Below, in pieces: positions 1 to 12,700 of a stretch of 64,000 nucleotides of DNA. The stretch is from contig CALYLW010001222.1 of the NCBI GenBank assembly GCA_944989445.1, positions 200,350-264,349 of the forward strand. Direction: 5' to 3'. The stretch is from Ampullaceana balthica (Eukaryota; Mollusca; Gastropoda; Lymnaeidae). Under the pieces are notes generated by a model. It was not told where the DNA came from. It was given only the letters and a program-made list of their open reading frames with translations, and did no database searches. The stretch's first letter is position 1. Each line of letters starts with the position of its first letter. A program made the translations under genes and the position numbers.

Positions 1-379
1 AAAAAGAAAAGCCTAAAAATACTTTTCATATTTAATGGGCAGCTCTCCTTCAAATTTTTATGAATGTAACTTTTAATATCATAAATAAATGATAAAAAAA
101 CATTACTTAGGTGACTGAAAGATTTGTTTAAAAACTTGTTTGAAAAATACTGTTATTACAAAGTAAAATGATTAATAGATGATGTCAAATACATGATTTA
201 ATTTTGTTTATTGTGAACAGAATTTTTTTACAAAAATTGACATTAATTGTTCACGTACACCATTTTGAAATATTTTACATTAATGTTTTCATTTATTTTT
301 TATTATCACTTTTTTTTAAACATCTGAAAAGCATTGAAGATGACATATATAAGTTAACATTAAGTAACACTAAACACAC

Positions 380-777
380 CTTCGAGATATAGTTGATATT
401 GTACTTGGCTCAAATGATGCTGCATGCTCATTAGCGAATCGCCATGGTTTGGAATGCTGATCAGATTGGAATCTAGGAGGACGAGAGGAGTTGCGGTACT
501 GAGAATGAAAAGAACCCCTATAATTGGAGGCACTATTACTTCTTGAAGATTCTGAGTTACTGTTAGAAGAGCGAGATGCATAGTGAGAAGCTGGCTGAGT
601 TGAGTTGTTGGAACTGTTTGATTGCTGCTTGCTTGATGTCGGCTCTGTGTAGACTGGTGATGCATTCATAATAGGACTAGACTGAGGACTGGCTTTAGAG
701 CTGGATGTTACATGGGATGTCTTTGTTTCTGGCTGAGATACCTCTCCACCTGATGACATTGTCCTTCGTCTCCGGGC
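380..777 (-). CDS. RBBP6: RBBP6 coding exon 10 (Ser/Arg/Gln-rich region)
   Basis: The 398-nt exon starts ARRRRTMSSGGE after a TTTGAAG acceptor. It is low-complexity and rich in S, N, R, Q and P, as expected of the disordered part of RBBP6 after the RING. It ends CGA AG/GTGTGT in phase 2. The gene therefore continues past position 1. Confidence 0.85.
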
Positions 778-3700
778 CTTCAAAGATAATGATAAATATG
801 ATAATTATTCAGAGTAATTCATTCATTGGTTTGCTTTATCAAACACCGTAACAAAAATTGTATTGACTTATAGAAATAAAAGTGCAATCTATGTGTCAAT
901 TAAACATGAATATTATCATATGATTTTTTTTAACACTTTAAAAAAAAACTTCAATGAATGTACAACAAATATTTCTTATTTTACCTTTCAACTGAAATTT
1001 ATTTGCATTCTTGAGACTTTTGGAAACATAGACACACAAACATATAGTGCAATGAGCAAATTCAAGAAATTTTTAAATACCTTGGTGTAACCAGTGTCAT
1101 TCAAGAAGTTTGTGACAGCTAACCTCATGGAGCGATTAGATACAATACGGTCTGGGGACACATTTGTCTCTTTACAAGATGGACATTGATGGTCATCACT
1201 TTCCAGCAAAACCTCACGTAGACCTTGGAAAATAAAATAATTGTACAAATTAATTCACATATGCTAATTTATGTATGAAATTTGACTGAACATATTGCAT
1301 TAACTAACAGTGAAAGTGATTTGACTTACATTCATCACAGAAACTTGTACCACAGCAAGGGGCAATAGCAGCATCCACACAAAGATCCTCACAAATATGA
1401 CACAGCAGTTCCAGTGGAATCTTCTTTTTTTCAGGTTCTGGTTGCTTTTCTCCTGGTAAAAAAGGCGGACGTTCTTTCTTTGTCTCTCTATAGCCAAACC
1501 TATTACCACAACAAAATAAAATAAAAATTAATTATAAAATAAATAAATTAAAATAAATAATATTAGACCCTCAGTAATTGGTAAAATGCTAAAAAGGTTT
1601 ACTATGGTTTATTAACAGCTTTAATCTTTCATTAAAACATGATAGATTTTCTATTGTTGTAATGCACATACACATCTACTGTTGGTACTGCAAACTGGCC
1701 ATGTTGGGTAAGCAGAGCACCAGGATGTAAAGGATCATCAACAATGGTCAACATTGTACTAGGTATTCCTGTTGGACGCTTGTAACGAGGCTCTACAATG
1801 CGATCTTCCTAAATGTGTATAATATTTTTAACATATAATTTTATCAAATAAAATGCGTAATATGGAAATACAACCTGTTTATCTCAATTAAATTTTTTTC
1901 AAACTGTAATCTATCTGTATTGTGAAGTTAATTTGATAGGAAATGATATAAATAAAAGAATAATGTGACATAACTATTGTCCCTTCTATTAGATCAGTCA
2001 CAGTCTTGGTTGTACAGTGAAGTTTGTCAACAGTCACGGTCTCAGCTGTCTTGGTTGTACAGTGAAGTTTGTCAACAGTCACGGTCTTAGCTGTCTTGGT
2101 TGTACAGTGAAGTTTGTCAACAGTCACGGTCTCAGCTGTCTTGGTTGTACAGTAAACTTTGTCAACAGTCACGGTCTCAGCTGTCTTGGTTGTACAGTGA
2201 ACTTTGTCATTAAATTTAATTTTAATAATGACAAGTAGTCACATGTAAAAATGTTGCTAGTGATATTTTTAAGTGTGCCAAATACAAACTTCTATTGATA
2301 AATGGTCTAAAGTAGTTCATCAAGACCTTTATAATATTTGAGCAAGTCAAACTTTCCAATACACAATCAGTAATATACTTTCTGCAGTTAAGTTTCCTGA
2401 ATCAAGGTATATATGACTTCAGTAAGATATTTGCTTATAAAATATTAACTTAATATCTCCCAATATGTGAAGTCAAACCAGTGTGCCCATGGATTGAAAA
2501 AAAACCTGAAAATTCCAGGGGAAAACAGTTTTGGCCTTAAACACTGCACATTGGCACTAACAGACCATTTATGTAAAAAAATTGTGAAGCTTGGCTTTTA
2601 ATTTTTGGCTTGAAAGAAATGCTGCACAAAAAAAATAATTAATAGAAACTCCAAAATAAATGAACTCACTGGATTACTGTTAGGGCAGTTCGTAATAAAA
2701 TGACCTTTTTGTCCACAACGTTTGCAAACATAATTTTCATGTGGGAAGCCAGACTGAAATTTGCCAACAAAGCTGAAAAATATGATGACAATATATCCCA
2801 TTCCATCATTAAGGAGTATCATTTTTTATCACAAAATAATCACAAAGCAATAAATAGCAATTGAAATAAAAATAATTCTGAATATTTTTTGCAGTGTACT
2901 ACTTTTGAAGCCCAATTTTATTAGTTACTATCATTTAATTTCAAGTAGATAACTAAATGTGAATTATACCCAGACAGCCATCTTACTCTTTTTTTGTGAC
3001 GGTGCAATTAATGAGACTGAGTATTTGAATTCAATGAGGAGGGGTATGGGATCATAAATAAATAAATGTTCTTACTTTGACGGTTCAAATCCTTTTGTAG
3101 ACTGATCAATGACAGCTTTGATTTTATCGATTTCTGAAGTTGTAGCTAGGTCAGGAGTCTAAATACAAAGATATTTCATGTTAATAAAGACTCTTCAATA
3201 TATCTTACTTTATGAAGTATATTTTTGATCATGTGACAATTGATTTCTCCTTTACAAATAACCTCACTATTTTTAGTATTGACCATTTTTAAACTCATAA
3301 TTATATTTCATAAGTTGCACCTGTTTTAATTTCTCTAATGTCATCTGTCTCTCCTTTTCTTTCTGAAATAGAAAAAATTTTAAGTTCATTGATTAATATA
3401 TATTTAAGTTATTTCTTCAGTCTTGACATTGCCATGCTTTTCTAATACTTAACTGGTTTTTCTCTCTCACACTCTTAATACAATTTTTTAGTAAAAGCTT
3501 TCTTTTAAGGTTAAACATGCATTTGAAGTGGAGATCATCTTAACCAAAGGTTTATGCAAGATATGCTGTCATTTATTTTCCAAAAAGGCCCAAATGTGTG
3601 CAAAGCCAGAGCATCAAAATGCATCTAGCTTCGGGTGCCATTTTATTTTTTTTGAAATGTATACTATACATTGCATAGCACAAGATTTGTGTTTCAATCA

Positions 3701-6700
3701 ACAAAGATTTTATTAGTTTGTTTAAATCGCAAATATATTTTGTTAAAAAGTATTTTTAAGCAATGGCCACAGAGAATGTTTGTCAATATTTTAAATATAT
3801 TATGTCACTTGGCAATATTATTTGTTTTAATGGCACATCAACAATAAAATGAATAGTGAAAAAACAAAACATAAGGAGGTTGCTTTTTAAGTCTTTTTAA
3901 ACATTCACCAAAGTATTTATCCCCTTTTAGTTTAAATATAGGTATAATAATTGAGCACCAACTATCAACAGCAATTTTAATTCCAGTTCCAAGCTGAACT
4001 AACAAGAAATTTCAAGTAAATACACCTACAGCTAATACACTATCTCCTTGCACATCTACACAGATTTCTAGCAGCATGGCAGTTTGTCAAGACATGTGTA
4101 ACCTTACCATGACACTGGATGAAAAATGTCTGGGAAGGGCATCATTGCTGCAGCATAGCAGTTCTTGTGTTGTACAACACTCAACACCAATGATCTTCTA
4201 CTTGCAGACCATGAACCCAATCAACTATCTTCATTACTTCATTTCAGCTCATCTTAATTTTTGGTTAAAAGTCTGGATATTCACTTGATTAAAAGCAACT
4301 GTCACATATCTCCCAACTGAACAGTATGTTTTGTTCTTTGAACTAGATTTACTTGGAAATTAATTTCTTCTTGAAATTAACCATGAAACTTGAATTTAAA
4401 TTCCACAAAATACTAAATTAAAGTATCGCCCATTCTGTCTTTTTCTCAAAATTTATTAAGTCAATGATGTTGTTAGGCAATAATTTTATTATGTGTCTGA
4501 AGGTATGACATATCCATCATCCTTGGAGATTTTTTCATACAAGATTAACATGGAACAAGCTTTCACCTTTTTGTACAATGAAATATTCTGTTCATATAAA
4601 TAGGTTGGTAAACATTTAAATTGGATGGTAAATTTCAAATGAGAAAGAAAAGTGTTTTTTTTTAAAGTATTAGTATAACCAGCTTAATTCAATTAATGGG
4701 GAAATGCGGATGTGTAAATCTTTTATGGATGTGTTTATTCGGTCTGTCTTTTAATTTATTTTTAAAAGAACTATTTTTTTTTATTACAAAAATATGTCCA
4801 TTTGGTAGCATATTTTAAGCTAAAATAATTAACATATGTTTTTTAATTTAGTAAAACTAGAAATGTCAAATTAAAATCAAAGAAAATACTTTATTTTATT
4901 TAGTTTTGTTAAAAATTAAACATGCTAAAAATTATTAGACATTAAGAGAGTAGATAGAAAACTAATGCGAAACTCTTGAACAGGGATGAAAGCCCTTGTT
5001 TTATTGAATGAAATGTTCAAAGAATAAACAGTAACAAGGTCAAATATCTTTATACTATTACTATTAATATAACAACTAACTGATTTGCATACATATTTAG
5101 GGTGCTTTAAATAGCAAAATCTGATTTTTCAAAAAGATGTTGAGTAATTTGAAGATGCTGGTAGCTCAAAAAAGTAAAGTTGCAATTTGTAGATCTGGAT
5201 GCTTTTCTCAATTGAAGTGTTGAACTTTCTTGGTAGATAATCATAGGCAAATGTCAAGAACTCATTTACATTCACAATACTTTTAAAGACTAAAACTTAG
5301 CTGACTGATACACTAATAGATCAATTCGAACTAATGACAAATCAAAAAAATATACATGACAAATTTATTTTAGTAATCCTTTAAGAATATAACAGTAATT
5401 AAGCATGTGTAGCATTTTAACAGATACATCTAGATACTACTTATGTTGATTTCTGTTACATACACTTTTAAAATATGTCAACAATACCTTCAAAATTCTG
5501 AGAATCCTTATCACAGGCACTTACGGTACAACTAGGTTTCAGAGATTCAAATTAACAATAACATTATATTTATCTTTTTTTAAGCATTAAAGAATACATA
5601 CTATCCAACAATTAAGACACTAATTATACCCCAAATCCAAAATGATTTAAAAAATTTTTTGGACCCTTTTTGAACCTAAGCAAATATGGAAAAGCGGGCA
5701 TTAATAGGCCATAACATGAGAAAGCTCATGGCAAATATAGGAAAGCAAAATGTCTTAACCAACTAGAATCGAGGACTAGAGATCAGAATTGAAGCACTAG
5801 AGATCGGAAAAGGTTCTTATCAAATGGAAAAAATGGATAAGGAAGGCTTTTATAAAAATTGCCAATGGGCTAAGCTTCACTGGGAGTTTAAAAGAGACAG
5901 AAAATGCATTTTATAGCTTGAATTTTGCTTTATTAACATTTTTTTGGAAATTTTGGGGAAATTAAAATTTTCTCTTCCCTTTAAAACCCACATGTCTACC
6001 TGTTAAATCTCATTTCTATGGGTTTCTGGGGTAGAACTCAGATATATCGGTCAGGTAGGATTTCAGGTTCAAAGGGTTAAAACAGAGAAGTAAATTTTAA
6101 ATATAATTTGTTCACGTAGTCATTTTTAGATAAAAAGTATGAAGAGAAAAGTAAACGGTATATTTCATATGAGACTTAAAAAATAATTTTATAAAAATGT
6201 ATAACAGTAAGAGACATTAACATTACATGTATTTTTAAACATAAAATGATGGATCCCCAGCATTATAAAGTATTTCAAAGTTGGTTTTTAAATAAGGTAG
6301 TTTGAAATTTAAAAAAAAATTTGTTAAAATAAATACCCTTTGAAACGGGCATGTTTGTATAATAGAAATTTAAATCTGAATCTTGTTACCAGCAGCACAA
6401 GACAATAAACATGGGTCAAATATAGCAAATGTTAAAACTTTAAAGAAGTTGTAAAATTGCTGAAAGTGTTTCATTAATACTACTTTCTAAATACACTAAG
6501 AAGGGTTAAAAAGCCTTCTTTTCAATTATAATTTTAAGGTAAGGTCAGCTTTAGATAACATAATTAAAATTCAATTGTGTGTAAAAAAAAACCAACACAA
6601 TTAATAAAATATTATTGGATCATTTAATTTCTTAAAACAAGAGGAAGAATAACAATAAAATTACTAACACTCCTTTTGACATAACCAGTGTTATAGTAAA

Positions 6701-9700
6701 TGGCGAATGAGTCAGTATCAGCTAACACAAGAAATGTTTCAGTGTCAGCTACTGAAGCCACAGATATGAAATTAATAGTAATTAGCTTTTCAAATGTAAT
6801 ATTTTTATTGCAAAATTAATTTATCTATTTAGATTTTCAGGAGAATAACATGGTTGTTTATAAAACATTTAAATATACTCTTTTTAAAATAATTATTATA
6901 CAAAATAACTTTACTGCCACTGGTAAAATATACACATATCCATTTAAGTTGCAATGAAGTGATGGTGAATAACAAATTGCTTTGAAATCTTTAAGCTAAC
7001 AAAATTGATGAATTCAGACTTTAGATAAATTTTCCAAATGTTTCCTTAAGGAAATAGTTAATTTAAAAGAAAAAAAAAGTTGTCAGGGAAGATGAAGGAT
7101 TTATAAAGTGTAAATGGTTGTGAATCTTAATTGATAATTTGTTGCAGAGCAAGCATTTGGAAATGGTATAAATAGACATTAAATTTTTCACTAACCAAGC
7201 TTGAAAACTTTAGAGACAAAATATTTTAGACATTCTTAAATCTGGTTATCATTTTTTAGATTTATTGCTACAACAAATATATGTAGCAAATATTATCAAC
7301 TGATAAGGCAAATAAGAACGTAAGTTTCTTTCAGTTTTGCTTCATCAAATTTCGAATTATAAAAAAAAATTGTTGGTAATGAAATTAATCTCAAGGAATA
7401 ATAATCAGAAAATTATAAGCCAAAATGGACCGATATGTTTTCTAAATACAATGGTGCTTGATAGAGCATTTTTCTATTTTCATTTAAAACCTGCAGTGTA
7501 AAAGTTTGTTTTTGCATACTGGAAAGATTTAATACACATAGATTTTTAAATAAAAAAATAAGGAATTATTGACCATATAAATATAGAAATTCTCATATGA
7601 GAGAAAGTATAATTCTTTTCAAAAGAAAGAAAGCAGATCTCATTATTTGTCTCACAAATGTATTGCCTAATTTATTTTAAAAATATTTTTTTTAGGTTAC
7701 AGGGCGGTTACCAAACATTGTAAAGGAGACCATCTATTTTTAATGTATTATTAGCATAAGATTTTCATGACATGTTTAAAAAACTCCAGCATTTGACCCA
7801 TGTACTTAGGCTGGACTGACAATCCGTCTAAAGAAAAAAATTTGTTGGAAAGAGGAAGATTACCAACAATCTTTCCTCAAAACATAGCCGTAAAGAAGTT
7901 ACACTGGATACTGAGTTTATAACAAATCAAAGGAACTACTAACATCTCTGAGACTATAGATCAAGCCCCACCCCCACCCAACAAACTTTAATTGCACTTA
8001 ATTTACAAATTTATGACCCTCCCACACCAGATATTTGGCTTTGATCTCTTATGGCCCCAGCATAAGACATAAATGAGGCTCAACTTTAACATTATGCTTT
8101 TGATGGCAGGATAGTGGATGTTGGGAAGTGTGTAATTCCCTTTTAGGAAACAGAATTCCCAAGGACCTGAAGGCCACAATTACAATTGAAAGACATTAAC
8201 AGAGAAAAGTCGGCACAAATATATGAAGTAGAAAAAAATGAACCAAACGGAAGGTCAAAGTAAACCATCAAGCAATGTGGTCCAAAAAATATGTGCTATT
8301 GAAACTGTAACTTATGCCACGTCGCAAAACAAGTTAGTCAATTAAACAACCTGTAAAAACAAATTTTTTAAGTATAAATCCCTTATATATGAGACATAAC
8401 TAAAAAAGTATTGATATGTTCAATATATATTAAGCACAGCGCGACAGACTAGCATAAACATTTAAAGATCTGGAAAATATTATAAAAGTATGTTCAATAT
8501 AATACGCACCGCGTGACAGACTAGCATAAACATTTTCATGCTACATAGAGATAATCTAAAATTTAATTAATGTAAGTACAGTACATTCTATCGATAGAGA
8601 AATTTTGATAGAATGCAGTTATGTGACAAAAGTCTATGTGCAAAATTTCAGCTCAATAGGATCACAGGAAGTAAGTGGGTCATTTTGACTTAAGTTTTTC
8701 TGCAGTACAACAACAGACAGACAAGACAGTGAAGTTAATATAAGGGATTTAAAAATAGAAATAACTAACCCATGACGTAACATATTTTAACATGTTTTTT
8801 CAAATAGTTTCATTGAGCTGGAAAGACATTACACATTTACTTGTATGTCAGGGCTCCCAGACTTGCATCTTAGGAAAAACAAGAACTCGGGGAAGCAGTA
8901 CTTGAAAAATGGGTCAACACCAATTATAAGAACAAGAATCACCCCAAAAATCTTATTAAAACTTAATTCAAAAACTCTCTAAATAATCTATTGAAGAAGA
9001 CAAAACATTCTGAAGGAACAAAACTAACTTTTGATACCAATTATGAGGGCAGATTTTATTTTAAAAATGGTTTTAACCACAAGGAACAAAAGTTATATTC
9101 TTTGGTGATATTTTGGAGAATATGCAAAATGATGCTGGAAAAACTCAAAGCAATTTTTGTCTCCCAAACCAAAAATGCACTATTTATTCTCACTTTTTAC
9201 TCACTTCAAAAAGATATTTTAGTCATTAAGAGTAATGCCTCAGCAAATAGTGTTAGTTGATTTTAGGTTATGCATAAGCAATGACTTCTGCAAGCATTCA
9301 ATTCAGCTGATGCTATTATCATCTAAAAAATGGTTTTTGTGTATTCAGAAAGGCAAGGAAAATGTTCATGGATTATCTGGCTAAATCATCATTTTATTGC
9401 AAAATAGCTTAAATTATTTGTACAACCAACACCATCTAAGAAATTCATGTCTTCTAATTAAATTTTGAAAACTAAAAATATTTAAGTAATTTTAATATTA
9501 CAGTGTTGATTTATCAAATGGAGTTTTCATGCCATTTGAAAAACTATTTTGTTGTACTAGACTAAAGGTTATCAATACATTTTCAAAATCTAAATTCGGA
9601 GAGAGGACCTAGTCCATTAGTATGTGGGACAAAATGTTAAATGTAATTTTCTTAATGATGATCACAACCATTTGTAAATAAATAGAGCGCTCTTTCAAAA

Positions 9701-12700
9701 TTATTTAGAGACAAATTTTATTTGTTTCACTTTAACCTGATACGGATTGGAGAATTATGACTAATGTTCACAATATTTAAAAAATGTTTGATCAGTTTCA
9801 TCAGTTTTTCATTTTAGATCATTTAGTCCTGTGGTTCCCAACCTTTTTTGCGTGGCGACCCCTTTTTATAAAAGCCATGTGACCCGCGACCCCCATGAAA
9901 TTGAAATAAGTCATTTTCAATAATGTTTTTACAAAATAGTTTTTTTATCTTATTATTTTATTTTAAATTATGTTTAAAAATTAATTTAATGTGATGGTTG
10001 AAATTGCATGTCATCAAATAGCTTCTGAATTATCGGGTGAGTTTTAACTCCAACTTCATCTCATTCTCAACATTTATTTACTGCTATCTTTTGTTTTCAA
10101 ATGAAGATTTGAAAATCTACTCTCACAGAAATATGTAGACACAACTGGAACTAAAACTCGAAAGGCAAGCATAGTCACATTTGGGTATGAATAATACATA
10201 TTACACCAAAATTGTGTGATAAATTTTTCATTTAACAAGTTACGAGCCGATGAAACATTCCGCAAATCCAAGAATTCATCTTGTAATTCATCAGGAATGC
10301 TGGCTACATCAAGAGAAGTAGATAATGGATTTATTGTCAATGTAGTTTCTTTTTCTTTCAGCTCAGGGAGTAATGCTGCAGTTTATTTTCAAGGGATTCT
10401 ACATGTCCAGTAATCTCCTCTTTCAAATTTTCTCTTCTTTCACATTCACCCACCACACTGTAGAGTTTTTCAAACTTGGCGATGTTTCCAAGATTTACTT
10501 TTCTTCGCCAGTTTTTCAGTTTGGATACAAAAGCCCTGAGATGATTGTGAAATGCATTTTTTTTCTTCGTTTCCCTGAAGTTTGAGATTAAGCCTATTTT
10601 GCTGTTTGAAGATATCAGCTAGATATGCTACTATTTTCAAACAAATTTTTAAGTATTCCAAAAGGTTGTGTTTCCCTTGCGTCTTCCAGGAACCACCTGT
10701 ATTAATCAATTCAAAGACGCCACTCACAGCATTTCCTTTTGACAACCAGTATTACTGCAGTGTAGAAAAGAAGAACCTCGTTATCAGAATCCATGTCTTT
10801 GCACATTTCTTTAAACAGATGAGTATTAAGAGGTTCAGTTTTAAGGTAACTTACAATCTGTATTAGAGAATTAAGTACATCTTGCAGGGGAGTTGGAAGA
10901 GTCTTACTGGCAAGGACATAGCTGTGAATCATACAGTGGATTCCCCTTGCTTGGGGAGCTAGTTCTTTTACTTTTTTCTGAAAGCTTGATTTTGACCAAA
11001 GCATAGATCGTGCACTATCCGTACAAATCCCAGACATTTTCTCACTTCAATCCTCCAGTCTCAAAAAACATATTTTTTCTTTTCTATAATATCTTTCCTT
11101 TTTGTAGTTGTTTCAAGTCCACTACAAAACAGGAACTCTTCTTTGATATCACTTGAATTAATACATATCTCACAAACACAAGCAACTGAGCACACGAGCT
11201 TAGGTCTGTTGATTCCTCAACTTGAAAAGAAAATAATGGTGAAATCTTGATTTCATTCAAAATCTGCCCTTTAACGTATACGGACATTACTAATATACAC
11301 CGCTGAATAGTATCATTAGGCAGAGATATTCGTTGCATCTTTGCTTCACTGGACTCAACAAGAATAAATTTCACCGTCTTCAACGTGCAAGGTTCGATAA
11401 CCGTTTCTCCAATTGTGAGGTTTACTTTTTGGCTTGGCAATTTCCAATGCAACTTCATGTGACGATTGGAAATAATGGTGTTTTTGCTGAAAACTTCCTA
11501 CTTGATCAAGTCTCTGATATTTGCAACTAGTTTGGTGCCTATGAATGAACTCCAAATCCTTTTTAGTGTGATGGTTTTGTCTCTAAGTGACGTTTTGAGT
11601 TTTGAAGGTTTCTTAGACTTGCAATTGAGAACAATTTTGCACAGTACGCATTGTGGCTTCTCTATTCCATTGCAAGTCAAGTTAGTAAAGCCGAATTTCA
11701 GATATTCTTCTGGATATTTTTTTTTCCATTGCTGGTGACAGTCACTTGTTGAATATTGTTTTGTTGCACTAACTGTTGAAAATAGATTAATAGACTATAC
11801 TTGTAGCTATGACCACTAATCGTCATATAACTTCTCTATTTGGGATTAGTGTTAAAATGCATTTATATGCAAGAGTACAAATTTAGCTGAGCAAATTTGC
11901 AATATAGTGAATATTTTTTGTTGACAGTTGGCGACCCCCAGAAAACTCGTTGCAACCCATAGGTTGGGAATAGGGCTGTCAATATTGTTGAAAAAGGCAT
12001 CCCGGGTACCCGTCCAAATTTCGAACGGGTACCCGGGTTACCCGATCGAAACATCGCATAATTTTCCCCGTCATGACCGCTATATAATGCTACCTAGCCA
12101 CCTTCCATGCACCTCATTTCACACAGTAGCTACGGGGTCGGCCTTTGAGGGGCCGTACATAAATGACGTCAAGCGATTTTGGCTAATTTTTACCCCCCCC
12201 CCATCACAGGTTGTCACAAAAACTTAGAGCCCCCTCCAATATGACGTCACAAAGCTTTATCCCCCGCCCCATAAAAGACGTACTTCCTGTTTGAAAATGA
12301 GCATATGTCAACTTTATTGTCATTTAATTTTTGTATTTAATGTGAAGTTGAACTCTAAACATCGCTACACACTTAAATCCATATAAAACGCCATTAAATA
12401 AATTGTAACCAATCAAATATTTCAGGGGAACTTTTATTTAAAGTTGCGCGTTTGATGTGACGTCACATTTATTCTTAAACACATCCCTCCCCCTAGTCAC
12501 AAATGTGTGACCCCCTCCTCCCCTAGATGTGTAACGTTATTTATGGACGGGCCCTTATCCATCTTACACTGTTAGTAATAGGAACTAATTTATTGACTTT
12601 AAAAACTTACAAATTCTGGTGAATTATTAAAAAACAATTTTTGGGCAAGGCACACGCTGTAATGAACACACGAAACGCAATCGAATGGAGGGAGGAGGGG

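Noticed and set aside
360..665. 101-residue minus-strand frame overlapping RBBP6 exon 10
   Set aside because: Alternative frame of the exon; the 380-777 frame is the one in phase with the RING exon.
4109..4150. Alternative RBBP6 exon (phase 2 to 0) with a GTAAGG donor
   Set aside because: The acceptor lacks a pyrimidine tract and the peptide does not extend the linker convincingly. The 16571-16601 exon fits better, though this remains unproven.
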